Below, in pieces: positions 7,944 through 16,290 of a DNA stretch of 34,031 bases (the stretch's first letter is position 1; each line of letters opens with the position of its first letter). The stretch is from contig CAMJZA010000038.1 of assembly GCA_946410085.1 (NCBI GenBank), positions 1 to 34,031 on the forward strand, in the 5' to 3' direction. The DNA is from an uncultured Treponema sp. Its GTDB lineage: Bacteria > Spirochaetota > Spirochaetia > Treponematales > Treponemataceae. The translations under genes were made by a program, and so were the position numbers. The notes beneath the pieces were generated by a model. The model saw only the letters and a program-made list of their open reading frames with translations. It was not told the origin of the DNA and did not search any database.

Positions 7944-8792
7944 CTATATTAGCTTATTTTTTGATTCTTTAACCCAGCCAACATATCTGACGACCGTAAT
8001 AAAAAAGAAATAAGGAAAAAGTCTCAACTTAACGATGAAAGATGCAATATGCTTCATTGGGATAATTAGCTCGTCTTTTACTGGATGACAAACAGAAACC
8101 CATTTTCTCGTTAAATTCCAACCTGAAGAATACTTCCTCCAAAATTGTGCATCGCTTTTACCATAGATTAAGAATCTCTTCACGGTATCAGCGAAGCTCG
8201 TCTTTCCGACTTCGAAGCATATCTCATTTGTATAACCATACTTTTTATTAGTAATAGCTTTTATTCGTTCCTCTATGTCGCTGTCATCAGAATCCGTACA
8301 ATTCTTGTCATATCCAGCAGACCTTAACAAATCAGTTGGAAAAATATAGGGGGTCCCTATGACAGAACGCTCTCCTTCGGTGAAACGTGCTATCCAACGC
8401 CAGTTTGCACCGTATGCCCAGTAGTTGCTATCTGAATCTTTGATGCGAGTTTGAAATGCAGCTCCAACCCAATCATGTTCTATCATGTACTTCTTTAATC
8501 TGATAATACCTCCTGATGGAATTATATTATCATCTCCGACAAACAAAGTATATTTACATTTCACTTCGTTTAGGGCTATCTGCCGAGCCAATGCGAGACC
8601 TTGCCCCGGATCCGATAGAACTTTAACAGGCATTGCATTTAGAATTTCTCTAGTGCCGTCAGTGGAATTCCCGTCAACGACTATTAACTCGCCAGGATTT
8701 TCTTTGATTATACTTTGTAATACTTCTTGGATATTGTCTTTGTTATTTCTAGTACAAACTACAACCGAAATATCAGAAATATCACATTCCAT
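7944..8792 (-). CDS. GT2 glycosyltransferase
   Basis: A 282-aa GT-A glycosyltransferase of family 2. Residues 8-13 are ISVVVC, the donor-site loop VVDGNSTDGT lies at 38-47 and the DxD-type metal site FVGDDN at 84-89. The C-terminal end (about 253-275) is strongly hydrophobic with aromatic residues (LFPYFFFITVV) and may sit on the inner membrane. GAGGTGATACAAG precedes the ATG. The gene is AT-rich and sits between the PseF-like gene and the IS remnant. It may transfer the module A sugar or a neighbouring one; the donor is not predictable. Confidence 0.87.
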   Translation of the reverse strand: MECDISDISVVVCTRNNKDNIQEVLQSIIKENPGELIVVDGNSTDGTREILNAMPVKVLSDPGQGLALARQIALNEVKCKYTLFVGDDNIIPSGGIIRLKKYMIEHDWVGAAFQTRIKDSDSNYWAYGANWRWIARFTEGERSVIGTPYIFPTDLLRSAGYDKNCTDSDDSDIEERIKAITNKKYGYTNEICFEVGKTSFADTVKRFLIYGKSDAQFWRKYSSGWNLTRKWVSVCHPVKDELIIPMKHIASFIVKLRLFPYFFFITVVRYVGWVKESKNKLI

Positions 8793-8818
8793 CTTGTATC
8801 ACCTCGTTCTTACCTGTA

Positions 8819-8850
8819 CGATTTTCTAATCGTAATATCTCGTAATATCA
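8819..8850. repeat. Small hairpin and tandem repeat upstream of the GT2 gene
   Basis: ACGATT-TTCT-AATCGT forms a perfect 6-bp hairpin at about 8818-8833. It is followed by two tandem copies of a 10-mer, TCGTAATATC. They lie between the GT2 start and the IS remnant. The meaning is unclear; they may be regulatory or an old insertion scar. Confidence 0.4.
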
Positions 8851-8872
8851 TAAAAAAATCACTGCTGTCCAA

Positions 8873-9223
8873 TTAACTTACCATCTCATCAAACAGCCAT
8901 AAGAAACTGTTGCCGGGCGGGACTGGAGGCGGAACCTTTTCATAATCACCCGAGAACCATTTGCCCAGGTTCCTGTGCTTGAAGAGCACGACGGAAATCT
9001 CGGAGCAGAAACTTGAGAATGTCCTTCTCGCATTCCCATTCATGGCCTTGAGGATGAGAAAAAGCAAGTGGACAATCAGAGCAATCCATATCTTGGGCTT
9101 GACCGCCGTCTCACTCTGCCCGTAGAACCGCTTCACCCAAAGGTTCTGTTTTATCATCTTGAAGAAAAGCTCCACGGTCCAGCGCTTCTTGTAAATGGCG
9201 GCAACCTCAAGCGGGTCGGCATC
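8873..9223 (-). pseudogene. IS4-type transposase, C-terminal remnant
   Basis: The reading frame gives DADPLEVAAIYKKRWTVE followed by LFFKMIKQNLWVKRFYGQSE. This contains the IS4 Y-2-R-3-E-6-K signature with the catalytic Glu, and the downstream NAVK/KPKIWIALI type helix. The N-terminal two thirds with both catalytic Asp residues are missing; the frame meets a stop just upstream at about 9230, exactly where a palindromic insert starts. It belongs to a different IS4 subgroup from the element at 98-1565. Confidence 0.85.
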
Positions 9224-9224
9224 A

Positions 9225-9289
9225 AAAAGTTAAGTCCTTGTTTTTGTTGGTTTTGTGGTAGGAACAGCATAACAAGGATCTTAACTTTT
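9225..9289. repeat. Imperfect 16/17-bp inverted repeat nested in the IS remnant
   Basis: AAAAGTTAAGTCCTTG (9225-9240) faces CAAGGATCTTAACTTTT (9273-9289), which is its inverse with a single inserted base. The 65-bp unit lies at the exact point where the transposase frame breaks off. It may be a tiny MITE or the two ends of another, almost fully deleted insertion. Confidence 0.65.
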
Positions 9290-9353
9290 ATAAAGTACCT
9301 GTTCGGTTAATTGGACAGCAATGAAAAAAATATCTTTCGGTATGTTTTTTGAT

Positions 9354-10349
9354 TCAGATATTCCCGACCTTGTGACTGTTATCCTCAATCCACTTCCGCA
9401 GCTGGGGAATCGTCATCCAGTCCGGGTTGTTGTCGCTCGTGTATGAGAAGCCCTCAGGCACCCGCTTCCCGCCCTTTATCATCTTCTCGATTGCTCCCCA
9501 TTCGCATATCTGCGGCAGGATCTTGAAGTGCTCCGGGTACTCGTAGGTGTAGTACGCGTCCTCCTGGCTTATCATCGCCTCGTGCAGCTTCTCGCCGGGC
9601 CGGATGCCCACCTCCACCTGCTCCGCGTCAGGAGCGACAGCCCGCGCTATGTCGCAGATGTTCATGGAGGGAATCTTCTTGACGTATATCTCCCCGCCCT
9701 CCATGTCGTCGAAGGCGTGCCAGACCAGCTCCACCCCCTGCTCCAGCGAGATCATGAATCGGGTCATCCGCTTGTCGGTAATCGTGAGCTTGCCGGTCTT
9801 CGCCGTCTCCATGAAGAAGGGGATGACCGAACCCCGGCTGCCCATGACGTTCCCGTAGCGGACTACGGCGAACTTCGTCCTGCCGCCGGAGTAGGAGTTG
9901 CCCGCGACGAATATCTTGTCGGAGCACAGCTTAGTCGCGCCGTAGAGGTTCACGGGCTTGCAGGCCTTGTCGGTGGACAGGGCAACCAGCTTCTTCACGC
10001 CCTTGTCAAGGCATGCGTCTATGAGGTTCATCGCACCGTGCACGTTCGTCTTGATGCACTCGAATGGGTTGTATTCCGCCGTCGGCACTATCTTCGTGGC
10101 TGCCGCATGGACCACGTAGTTCACGCCGTCAAGGGCACGCATAAGCCGCTCTTTATCGCGCACGTCACCGATAAAAAAGCGGACACGCTCGTCCCCCTGG
10201 AACTTCTTTGCCATGTTCCACTGTTTCATCTCGTCGCGCGAGTAGATGATGAGCTTCTTGGGATTATACTTGGCAAGGGTCATCGGCACGAAGGTGTTCC
10301 CGAACGACCCTGTCCCCCCAGTTATAAGGATAGTTGAGTTGGTCAGCAT
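9354..10349 (-). CDS. pseB: UDP-N-acetylglucosamine 4,6-dehydratase (inverting), PseB-like
   Basis: First step of pseudaminic acid synthesis: converts UDP-GlcNAc to the 4-keto-6-deoxy L-altro sugar using bound NADP. The 331-aa SDR protein has GGTGSFGNTF at 11-20 for cofactor binding and VALSTDKACKPVNLYGATK around 122-140. The Asp127/Lys128 and Tyr136/Lys140 residues match the PseB/FlaA1 active site, where Asp-Lys replaces the Ser-Asp/Glu pairs of other dehydratases. RYGNVMGSRGSVIPFF and ITDKRMTRFMISLEQ are also typical. ATG 10349 is preferred over 10364 because AAAGGATCTT immediately precedes it. The next gene upstream stops 29 nt away, suggesting one transcript. The enzyme call is strong; a UDP-sugar 4,6-dehydratase for another glycan is the alternative. 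Confidence 0.9.
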   Translation of the reverse strand: MLTNSTILITGGTGSFGNTFVPMTLAKYNPKKLIIYSRDEMKQWNMAKKFQGDERVRFFIGDVRDKERLMRALDGVNYVVHAAATKIVPTAEYNPFECIKTNVHGAMNLIDACLDKGVKKLVALSTDKACKPVNLYGATKLCSDKIFVAGNSYSGGRTKFAVVRYGNVMGSRGSVIPFFMETAKTGKLTITDKRMTRFMISLEQGVELVWHAFDDMEGGEIYVKKIPSMNICDIARAVAPDAEQVEVGIRPGEKLHEAMISQEDAYYTYEYPEHFKILPQICEWGAIEKMIKGGKRVPEGFSYTSDNNPDWMTIPQLRKWIEDNSHKVGNI

Positions 10350-10378
10350 AAGATCCTTTTGCAATAATTAGGCATAGA

Positions 10379-12256
10379 CTATTTTTCAATCAATACCTTA
10401 TTCTTATAGAAAATATCTGGACGCCATGCATCTACCTGATTTAAAATATCCGGTATTGCTTTCATAATAACTTCATGATTTTGACTTGTCCATTGTTCCA
10501 TGTATGCTATGTAGTCATTCTCAGAAAAAGGTTCTGCTCTTATATCTCTTTTCAGAAATTCAGTTTTGAAAAAAACATTGTAAAAATCCGCTTTATTGCG
10601 ATTATAGTATAGGTAGTGTATGCAGTAAAACTGGTATAACTGATCCAAATTTTCTTTTGGCTTTAAGTTACCCAAATTATATATCAATTCATCATAAGAC
10701 TTTTTATCTTTTGGATTCCATGTAAAATCAAAACTACTATAAGGATTATTACCAGCATTAATAACCTGAATCCCAAAAGCCGGATATTCGTGTCCTATTG
10801 TACCATAAACAGTTAGGGCATACTGTATACCTTCCTCCTTTAATTTTATAGGGGAAACAAAAGTCGGTATTTTTGTAATATTCGGGTAATGTTCCAGTAA
10901 ATTGTCAATAATAATATTATCGCGAAGAGAACCGTTCGGATGCATTTTTATATACCAATCATACTGTGGTAATTGACTGGACAAATCTCCTAAATGACAA
11001 AGCCAGTACCAATAATTATTTGCAAAAACTTGCTCACCACAGCAATAGCAATCTTCTTCAAAGATATGGGGACAAATCAGTACTTTTATTTTATTACTTG
11101 GTCTTAAAACTGTAGTCTGCATACCATAATTAGCATAGACAGATTTGTCTTTCATATATGGAATTTCATCAGTGCATCCCTTCAGACGTAACTCGAGATG
11201 TTTTTTTGCCCATTGTATTCCATATTCTTGTTCTTCTTTAGATAGCAGATTCCAAAAACATTTATAGTATTGATAAAAGTTTTCATGGTAAAAACCCAAA
11301 AAAGGTTTTCGAATATTTGCCGGATAATCAACAATATATACAAGGATTCCAAGCGAAAGGGCTAAATCACGTAAATAACCATCCCAAGTAACACCATCTG
11401 CTAAAATGAGAGCACAAACTTCATGTTCCTTAAAATAATGATACCAAAAAACTATAGTTTTAATTACATCTGCAAGAAAAGAAAACATAATTTTGTCATC
11501 AGATCGAAAAGGTGGAACAAACTCTCGTAAATAATGCCTAATCATTGTTGTTCCAAAATCAATACCATAGATTACAATATGCTTCCAGTCTTCCCAAGAA
11601 TGAATTGAACCCCATATCTCTTCTAAAATTTCTGCAGCTTCACGTTCATAGTCAAATTGCAATTCCCTGTCTATAAATCCTTTTACATTAATTGATTTGT
11701 ATACATCACGAAGTAGGGGGGGGCAATTCTTTACTGACCAAGTCCCCTTTGGATATGCATAAATCTCAGCTTCATATTTTTCAGCAAAAAAATTTGCAAA
11801 ATAGGCATGAAGAATAATATCCGAATTGCGCAAAACCCTACAAGGAATTAAAACTTTCTTAGTGCCTTCTCTTTGATATCTTCTCCAAACTTTTTCATTG
11901 AATGAAATAAACTTTTGTACCGCATCACTTTTTGTAAACAGATTTTCTTCATCAAAAATGAAAAAATCTTCACCCTCTTTTAGTTTTTTTGATTTCAACT
12001 GCTCAGCAATATCAGAAGCAAATTTTATTGAAGCAATAATAACAGGTTCACCCTTCCATTCATGGATTAATTCGTCAACACTAATAATTCGACAATCATT
12101 CATCTTTTGGTTTTTTCTATAATTGTCAACAAACGCAAGTATTCGAACATCTGTTATTTTTTGCCACAACATATTGGCAACCATCCCGGTCCCAAATATA
12201 TAAATAGACCTATTCTTGTATTTTTCTTGTATATAAGATGAGTTTATATAAAGCAT
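10379..12256 (-). CDS. Rossmann-domain fusion to GT-B-like (capsule-type) transferase
   Basis: A protein of about 625 aa, strikingly AT-rich. Residues 15-100 form a small Rossmann-like domain (SIYIFGTGMVANMLWQ, then AFVDN, then VIIASIKFAS). The rest looks like a GT-B glycosyltransferase of the capsule-synthesis kind, with WYIKMHPNG in the second half (a K-x-H-P motif) followed by LTVYGTIGHEYPAFGIQV, the usual donor-domain pattern of a polar loop plus E-Y-P. Similar motifs occur in KpsC/KpsS-type transferases that use CMP-Kdo; this suggests but does not prove a CMP-sugar donor. A C8 run on the coding strand (plus 11716-11723) interrupts codons for NCPPLL. The start at 12256 overlaps the Gfo/Idh end by 13 nt with AGGAG nine bases upstream, so the longer frame from 12286 is unlikely. 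Confidence 0.75.
   Translation of the reverse strand: MLYINSSYIQEKYKNRSIYIFGTGMVANMLWQKITDVRILAFVDNYRKNQKMNDCRIISVDELIHEWKGEPVIIASIKFASDIAEQLKSKKLKEGEDFFIFDEENLFTKSDAVQKFISFNEKVWRRYQREGTKKVLIPCRVLRNSDIILHAYFANFFAEKYEAEIYAYPKGTWSVKNCPPLLRDVYKSINVKGFIDRELQFDYEREAAEILEEIWGSIHSWEDWKHIVIYGIDFGTTMIRHYLREFVPPFRSDDKIMFSFLADVIKTIVFWYHYFKEHEVCALILADGVTWDGYLRDLALSLGILVYIVDYPANIRKPFLGFYHENFYQYYKCFWNLLSKEEQEYGIQWAKKHLELRLKGCTDEIPYMKDKSVYANYGMQTTVLRPSNKIKVLICPHIFEEDCYCCGEQVFANNYWYWLCHLGDLSSQLPQYDWYIKMHPNGSLRDNIIIDNLLEHYPNITKIPTFVSPIKLKEEGIQYALTVYGTIGHEYPAFGIQVINAGNNPYSSFDFTWNPKDKKSYDELIYNLGNLKPKENLDQLYQFYCIHYLYYNRNKADFYNVFFKTEFLKRDIRAEPFSENDYIAYMEQWTSQNHEVIMKAIPDILNQVDAWRPDIFYKNKVLIEK
11716..11723. repeat. 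G8/C8 homopolymer in coding sequence
   Basis: Eight G on the + strand give eight C in the minus-strand transferase gene. The gene is otherwise very AT-rich, so the run stands out. It is shorter than typical phase-variable tracts and may be only weakly unstable. Confidence 0.8.
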
Positions 12257-13281
12257 TTCGCAGCTCCTATTTTTTTCGATCCGCACTCATATATCTCCTG
12301 GACCAGCCGCATGACGCGGACGGCCTCTTCCGGCCGGCCGTTGGCGACCGGTGCGCCTTCCGCCACCACGTTGTAAAATTCCGCCATCTCGTAGTCCCAG
12401 GAGTGGTCCTCGTCGAAGCACATCGTGTATTCCTTTGGCTTGCCCAGGCGACCCGTCCGCATCGCAAGGTCCTTCCTGTAGTAGCTAATCCGCTCCTCGC
12501 CGTAGCTTCTGGTCGAGGTGAGCAGGCCGTTCAGGGCAATGCAGCCGTCCGTGCAGATTATGTCCATGTCGAACTTGTGCCGCCACTGGATTGCGTTGGA
12601 ATGGAGGGAGACGGGCTGCCCCCGGTCGGTCTCAAGCATGGCGAACGCCGAATCCTCAGTCTCAAGCTCCTTCCACACGAGGTGCCCGACGTTCGCGTTG
12701 ACGACGTGCAGGTTGCTCCGGGTCAGGTAGCACATCAGGTCCAGCATGTGGATCCCCTGGTCCAGGAGGATCCCGCCGCCGGACAGGTCCTTCCGGTTGC
12801 GCCACTCCCGGGCGAAGTTCTCGCTTCCGGCCTTGCCGTACACGCCGCGGACGCAGACGATTTCCCCGAGTATCTTCGAGTCAATGAGGGCCTTCGCCTC
12901 TATGACGGACTCGTGCATCCTGTGGTTGAAGCCGAATTTCAGGATGCCTCCCGTCCGCTCCTGCGCCTCCTGCATCCTGAGCGCATCGTCCAGCGTCCGT
13001 CCCGGCGGCTTCTCGGAGAAGACCGCGATTCCCCGCTCCAGCGCATGGCAGACGACGTCCGGTATTACCCTGTTGACCGTGCAGACCACGACGGCCTCCG
13101 GCTTTATCTCGTCCAGGCATTCCTGCCAGTCCGTATAGGACTGTTCCCGGAAGCCGCCGAGCGCCCGCCCGTCGCTGTCGCACACCGCAACGACCTCATA
13201 TCCGCCGTGCCTCATCATGGCATCATAGCGGGTCCGCCCCATGCGCCCCATGCCGATTATTGCCGTGCGAATCCTTTTCAT
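12244..13281 (-). CDS. Gfo/Idh/MocA-family oxidoreductase
   Basis: An NAD(P)-dependent sugar oxidoreductase, 345 aa. Residues 1-20 hold the Rossmann loop AIIGMGRMGRTRY; AVFSEKPPG around residue 91-99 has the conserved E-K-P of the family, with Lys expected to be catalytic; GGGILLDQGIHMLDLMCYL is the family's G-G-G-x-x-x-D-x-G-x-H block with the catalytic His. Members oxidise or reduce hydroxyls on activated sugars, for example at C3. It overlaps the upstream methyltransferase stop as ATGA, and the downstream transferase begins inside its 3' end, so it belongs to a tight operon. Substrate is unknown; a role in modifying the module B sugar is inferred from context. Confidence 0.88.
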   Translation of the reverse strand: MKRIRTAIIGMGRMGRTRYDAMMRHGGYEVVAVCDSDGRALGGFREQSYTDWQECLDEIKPEAVVVCTVNRVIPDVVCHALERGIAVFSEKPPGRTLDDALRMQEAQERTGGILKFGFNHRMHESVIEAKALIDSKILGEIVCVRGVYGKAGSENFAREWRNRKDLSGGGILLDQGIHMLDLMCYLTRSNLHVVNANVGHLVWKELETEDSAFAMLETDRGQPVSLHSNAIQWRHKFDMDIICTDGCIALNGLLTSTRSYGEERISYYRKDLAMRTGRLGKPKEYTMCFDEDHSWDYEMAEFYNVVAEGAPVANGRPEEAVRVMRLVQEIYECGSKKIGAAKCFI

Positions 13282-14333
13282 GCCGTCTTCCTCGCTATCA
13301 CCTGCGCATGGGAGCTCAGGCCCGCCTTCTGGATGAAGCGCTGGAATTCCGCCTCCAGTTCCGGCGTGGAACGGGAGAGGAAGTAATGCACGAACTCGGC
13401 CGTCCTGGAGACGGCATCAAGGTTCGCCTTGATGTAATTCACATCGAACGTACCGGGCGTGGTGAACTCCAGCACCTCAAAGCCGGCTTTCTCCAGCATG
13501 GCCCTGATTCCTTCCCGGGAGGGCAGGAGGATGTGCTCGTAGGGGAAGACGTTGCGGTTCTTCTCCTTCAGCAGGAGCGTGTCCAGGCCGGTGCCCAGGC
13601 GCGTGCTGATGACGAGCAGGCCGCCCTTTCCCAGGCGTTCCCCCGCAAGGGCCAGCAGACCGTCCGGCGAATGGAGCTGCTGCATGTAGTCCAGCGCGAG
13701 CATGATGTCCGCCCCGCCGCCTGTACCGCAGTCGCCGGCCGTACTGCAGGGCCGGTCATCGAAGAATGTTCCGCTGCCGTCTGTACCGCAGGGGCCGGGA
13801 ACCGGGATGCCGCCGGCATCGTCAAGTATGGAATCGAACGCCTGATAGGAACCGCACAGGCCCGACGCCAGCAGCAAGTCCCTGAATCCCCGCCAGCGGC
13901 AGCCTGCGTCGCATACGGCCAGTCCCCCGTTCCTGCCGAGGTAGCGGTAGGTGCGGAATCGCAGCCAGTCCAGCGTCTCCTGCCACATCATGGAGCGTGC
14001 GGCCGCAGCCTCGGCCTGATACGTCTCCGACAGGCGCAGCGCCCGCCGTGCCTCCATGCCGCGGAAGTTCTCCGCAGCTTCCTGCGAAACGTCCGCAAAG
14101 ACGCTGGCGCAGGACCCGCAGCGCACGTAACGCACGCCCCATTTCTCATAGAAGGGATGGACGGAAGCGCTCCCGCACATGGGACAGCTTTCCCGGAAGA
14201 CGGTGCCGCTGGGATGGCAGCCGCTGTAGCGTTCCGCCAGGGACAGCTCCCGCTCGAAGAGGGCGCTGTCCTTCAGGTTCTTCCTGACCCGGTTCTCCTC
14301 TTCCGGCTCGTAGTAGTTATAGGCCGTCAACAT
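13278..14333 (-). CDS. Zinc-ribbon class I SAM methyltransferase
   Basis: A 351-aa methyltransferase. An N-terminal zinc ribbon is shown by CPMC at 50-53 and CGSC at 72-75, an arrangement typical of sugar C- or O-methyltransferases acting on nucleotide sugars. Motif I is probably LAVCDAGCRWRGF at 138-150, and GGLLVISTRLGTGLD appears further on. Between residues 173 and 208 there is a Gly/Cys/Asp-rich insertion built of degenerate repeats (PCGTDG, PCSTAG, DCGTGG), matched by DNA repeats around 13719-13800. Family assignment is moderately strong; the insertion may change or disable activity. The start overlaps the YhcH-like 3' end by 17 nt. Methylation of the module B sugar is inferred. Confidence 0.8.
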   Translation of the reverse strand: MLTAYNYYEPEEENRVRKNLKDSALFERELSLAERYSGCHPSGTVFRESCPMCGSASVHPFYEKWGVRYVRCGSCASVFADVSQEAAENFRGMEARRALRLSETYQAEAAAARSMMWQETLDWLRFRTYRYLGRNGGLAVCDAGCRWRGFRDLLLASGLCGSYQAFDSILDDAGGIPVPGPCGTDGSGTFFDDRPCSTAGDCGTGGGADIMLALDYMQQLHSPDGLLALAGERLGKGGLLVISTRLGTGLDTLLLKEKNRNVFPYEHILLPSREGIRAMLEKAGFEVLEFTTPGTFDVNYIKANLDAVSRTAEFVHYFLSRSTPELEAEFQRFIQKAGLSSHAQVIARKTA

Positions 14334-14790
14334 ACCCGGCCTTCACCTTGATGACGAATTTCTTCACTTCTTTTATATCACCGGCTCTTTCTTTGGGGCG
14401 GTGCGCGTCTCCGGGGAGCAGCACCGTTGCGTATCCCGGCAGGTTGCTGATGCGGGCAAGCGGCACAGCCCCGTCCGGCCCGTAATGCTGCACGTCCTTG
14501 CCTTCATTATACGGTTCCGACGGGCGCAGGCACTCCCTGTCATACACGCTGATTCCTTCCGCGCCGCGTATCGTCCCCTGGATGTCGGCGTAGACGTCGT
14601 GCGCCTCTATTCTGCCTTCCTCCGGGGAAACCGTGTCATAGGTCTGTACCCTTGCGAAGGCTTCCGTACCGAGTATCTCATATTCCCCGTCAACCATGTC
14701 CGCGCTGATGGTCTTCAGGAATGCCTCGATGCCCGGACACACTTTCCCCCTGAGGTATCTCATTAGTTTCTCAATCTTCGTATGTATCAT
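14317..14790 (-). CDS. YhcH/YjgK/YiaL (NanQ-like) protein
   Basis: A 157-aa cupin-like protein of the DUF386 group. Characteristic pieces are EAHDVYADIQGTIRGAEGI in the middle and TVLLPGDAHRPKE near the end, where the His, Glu and Asp residues bind a metal. The E. coli member YhcH has been described as NanQ, a sialic acid anomerase, and other members occur in sugar-acid operons. A role in opening or equilibrating the anomers of an ulosonic acid here is inferred. The frame extends to 14922, but ATG 14790 starts MIHTKIEKL, one base after the upstream stop codon (TAG-G-ATG), and matches family N termini. Confidence 0.85.
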   Translation of the reverse strand: MIHTKIEKLMRYLRGKVCPGIEAFLKTISADMVDGEYEILGTEAFARVQTYDTVSPEEGRIEAHDVYADIQGTIRGAEGISVYDRECLRPSEPYNEGKDVQHYGPDGAVPLARISNLPGYATVLLPGDAHRPKERAGDIKEVKKFVIKVKAGYVDGL

Positions 14791-14791
14791 C

Positions 14792-15577
14792 CTACGGCCG
14801 TCCCGTATAATCTTCAGCCAGCTGCCGGTTGGCGAATATCCGGCAGAGGCAGCGGTAATCGTCATTTTTGGGGAAGCAGATATGATCCGGGACAACGGCT
14901 CCCGCAGCTTTCGCGATTGCAACCGCCGCAGCGACGTCCCAGAGCATGATTCCGTCCTCCATGTAGGCGTCCATTTTTCCCTCCGCGACCAACGAACCCA
15001 TGAGCGCGGCGGCCCCCAGCATGCGGACCTTCTTGAACCTCTGTATGTCCGTGACGAATGCCTTCAGGCTTTCGTCGGAATAATCCCTGAAAACCGGGAA
15101 TCCCGTCGCAAGGACGGCCTGACTGACGGACGCCGTGCCTGACGTTGCTATTTCCCTGTCGTTTTTCCATGCACCTTTTCCGACGATGCCGCTGTACATC
15201 TCGCCGCACCCGAACCTGTATACGGCTCCGAGCAGGGGGGTATCTCCCTCCCACAGTGCGATTGATATGCAGCACAGCTCGTCCAGTCCCCTGAAGAAAT
15301 TCGCGCTCCCGTCCAGCGGGTCAACGATCCAGATCCGGCTACCGTCCGTGCGCTTTGCCAAGCCCCTTTCCTCGGACAGGATGCTGTAATCTGTATCACG
15401 TGCCAGGAATTGCCCGATGATGATGTCCTCGGAAAGTCTGTCCGCATCCAGCTTGATGTCCCTGCCGTTTGAGGATGCGGCGGACCGGTCCTTTAGTTCC
15501 ATCAGCTGGTTGCCGGCTTTTGCCGCTGCGGACTTTGCCAGCTGCAGCAGTTCCTCTGATTCATGCATGTCAGTCAT
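14792..15577 (-). CDS. Inositol-monophosphatase superfamily phosphatase
   Basis: A Mg-dependent phosphatase of the IMPase/CysQ/FBPase superfamily, 261 aa. The metal-binding motifs are clear: LSEE at 67-70, DPLDGSANF at 86-94 and WDVAA at 213-217. In this operon it is likely to remove a phosphate from a sugar-phosphate intermediate before CMP activation, comparable in role to KdsC or the NeuNAc-9-phosphate phosphatase, although those belong to other fold families. Sulfur metabolism (CysQ) is less likely given the neighbours. Its ATG overlaps the cytidylyltransferase stop as ATGA. Confidence 0.88.
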   Translation of the reverse strand: MTDMHESEELLQLAKSAAAKAGNQLMELKDRSAASSNGRDIKLDADRLSEDIIIGQFLARDTDYSILSEERGLAKRTDGSRIWIVDPLDGSANFFRGLDELCCISIALWEGDTPLLGAVYRFGCGEMYSGIVGKGAWKNDREIATSGTASVSQAVLATGFPVFRDYSDESLKAFVTDIQRFKKVRMLGAAALMGSLVAEGKMDAYMEDGIMLWDVAAAVAIAKAAGAVVPDHICFPKNDDYRCLCRIFANRQLAEDYTGRP

Positions 15578-16272
15578 CGGAGCTCCATATATCTGGCTGA
15601 TGATTCCTGTTTCCGTGCCGTCAGGATTCCCTCCGCAATCCGCCAGTCCTCCTCTGTATCCAAATCACACGATTCGTCCTTCGGAATCTCAAACAAGCCT
15701 AACCTCCCGCCGAACACCGGGTTCACTCCTTCCTCCTGAAGGCGCATGAAGGTTGAACGCTTCCATGCGGTCAGTGCCCACACGATCTTCTGCGTGGGGG
15801 CAAGCCGCTGGCTGTTCACTTTCTCAGCCAGCGAGAAGTTCAGGGGCCTGCCGCCGAAAAAGGTCTCCTCTTTTTCCGTTACAACGGAAAGCACCGTGTC
15901 AAAATCATTGTCCTGAACATATTGGAAAAAACTGGCGACGGTTTCCTGCCTCAGCAGGGGTGACGTCGTGTTTGCCATGACAACATAATCGCATGCGTGT
16001 TTCTGCATGAACTCATAGGTGAATTCCCTGTTTGTCGCCGTATCCGTTGCCAGCTCCGGCGGCCTTTTATGGAACCGGGCCCCCAGGCCCTCAGCGGCCT
16101 TTCCCAGCGCATCATCCTCAGTGTTCACCCATACCACAGCGCACAGGCCGGTTTGTCTGACCATATCAATGGGATACTGGATGAGCGGTTTGTCCAGCAT
16201 GTAGCGGATGTTCTTCTTTGGTATCCGCTTCGAGCCCATCCGGGCAGGAATCATCACGATTATTTTCTTCAT
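15574..16272 (-). CDS. Second CMP-sugar synthetase (acylneuraminate cytidylyltransferase family)
   Basis: A 232-aa enzyme beginning KKIIVMIPARMGSKRIPKKN, the CTP-binding signature, followed by VWVNTEDDALGKAAEGLGA and MANTTSPLLRQETV, which correspond to family motifs. It ends SCDLDTEEDWRIAE. It is distinct from the PseF-like enzyme at 7239, so the locus encodes two CMP-sugar activating enzymes. Neighbours are a phosphatase, a NanQ-like protein, a GmhA-like isomerase and a hydroxyacid dehydrogenase, while no second NeuB is present. The substrate may be a Kdo-like or other acidic ulosonic acid; this is inference. Confidence 0.88.
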   Translation of the reverse strand: MKKIIVMIPARMGSKRIPKKNIRYMLDKPLIQYPIDMVRQTGLCAVVWVNTEDDALGKAAEGLGARFHKRPPELATDTATNREFTYEFMQKHACDYVVMANTTSPLLRQETVASFFQYVQDNDFDTVLSVVTEKEETFFGGRPLNFSLAEKVNSQRLAPTQKIVWALTAWKRSTFMRLQEEGVNPVFGGRLGLFEIPKDESCDLDTEEDWRIAEGILTARKQESSARYMELR

Positions 16273-16290
16273 CGTATATACGTATAAAAC

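Larger units (their letters stand above)
8863..9320 (-). mobile_element. 458-bp internally deleted IS4-type element with perfect terminal repeats
   Basis: TGCTGTCCAATTAAC at 8863-8877 is repeated exactly in inverse orientation at 9306-9320, a 15-bp perfect terminal inverted repeat. Inside is only the last third of an IS4-type transposase plus about 80 bp of unrelated sequence. The stop codon of the transposase lies in the left repeat. The element sits between the PseB-like and GT2 genes of module A. Flanks (ATAAAAAAATCAC and ATGAAAAAAATATC) are similar but not an exact target duplication. With both ends intact it could still be mobilised in trans by a full-length copy. Confidence 0.8.

Noticed and set aside
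9528..10337. + strand open frame of 269 codons
   Set aside because: Antisense to the PseB-like gene, whose active-site motifs are clear.
12238..13386. Long + strand open frame of 382 codons
   Set aside because: It is antisense to the Gfo/Idh gene and has Arg/Pro/Val/His-rich composition. High GC gives long shadow frames; the minus-strand frame has clear family motifs.
13260..14351. + strand open frame of 363 codons
   Set aside because: Antisense to the zinc-ribbon methyltransferase, with no recognisable motif and skewed composition.
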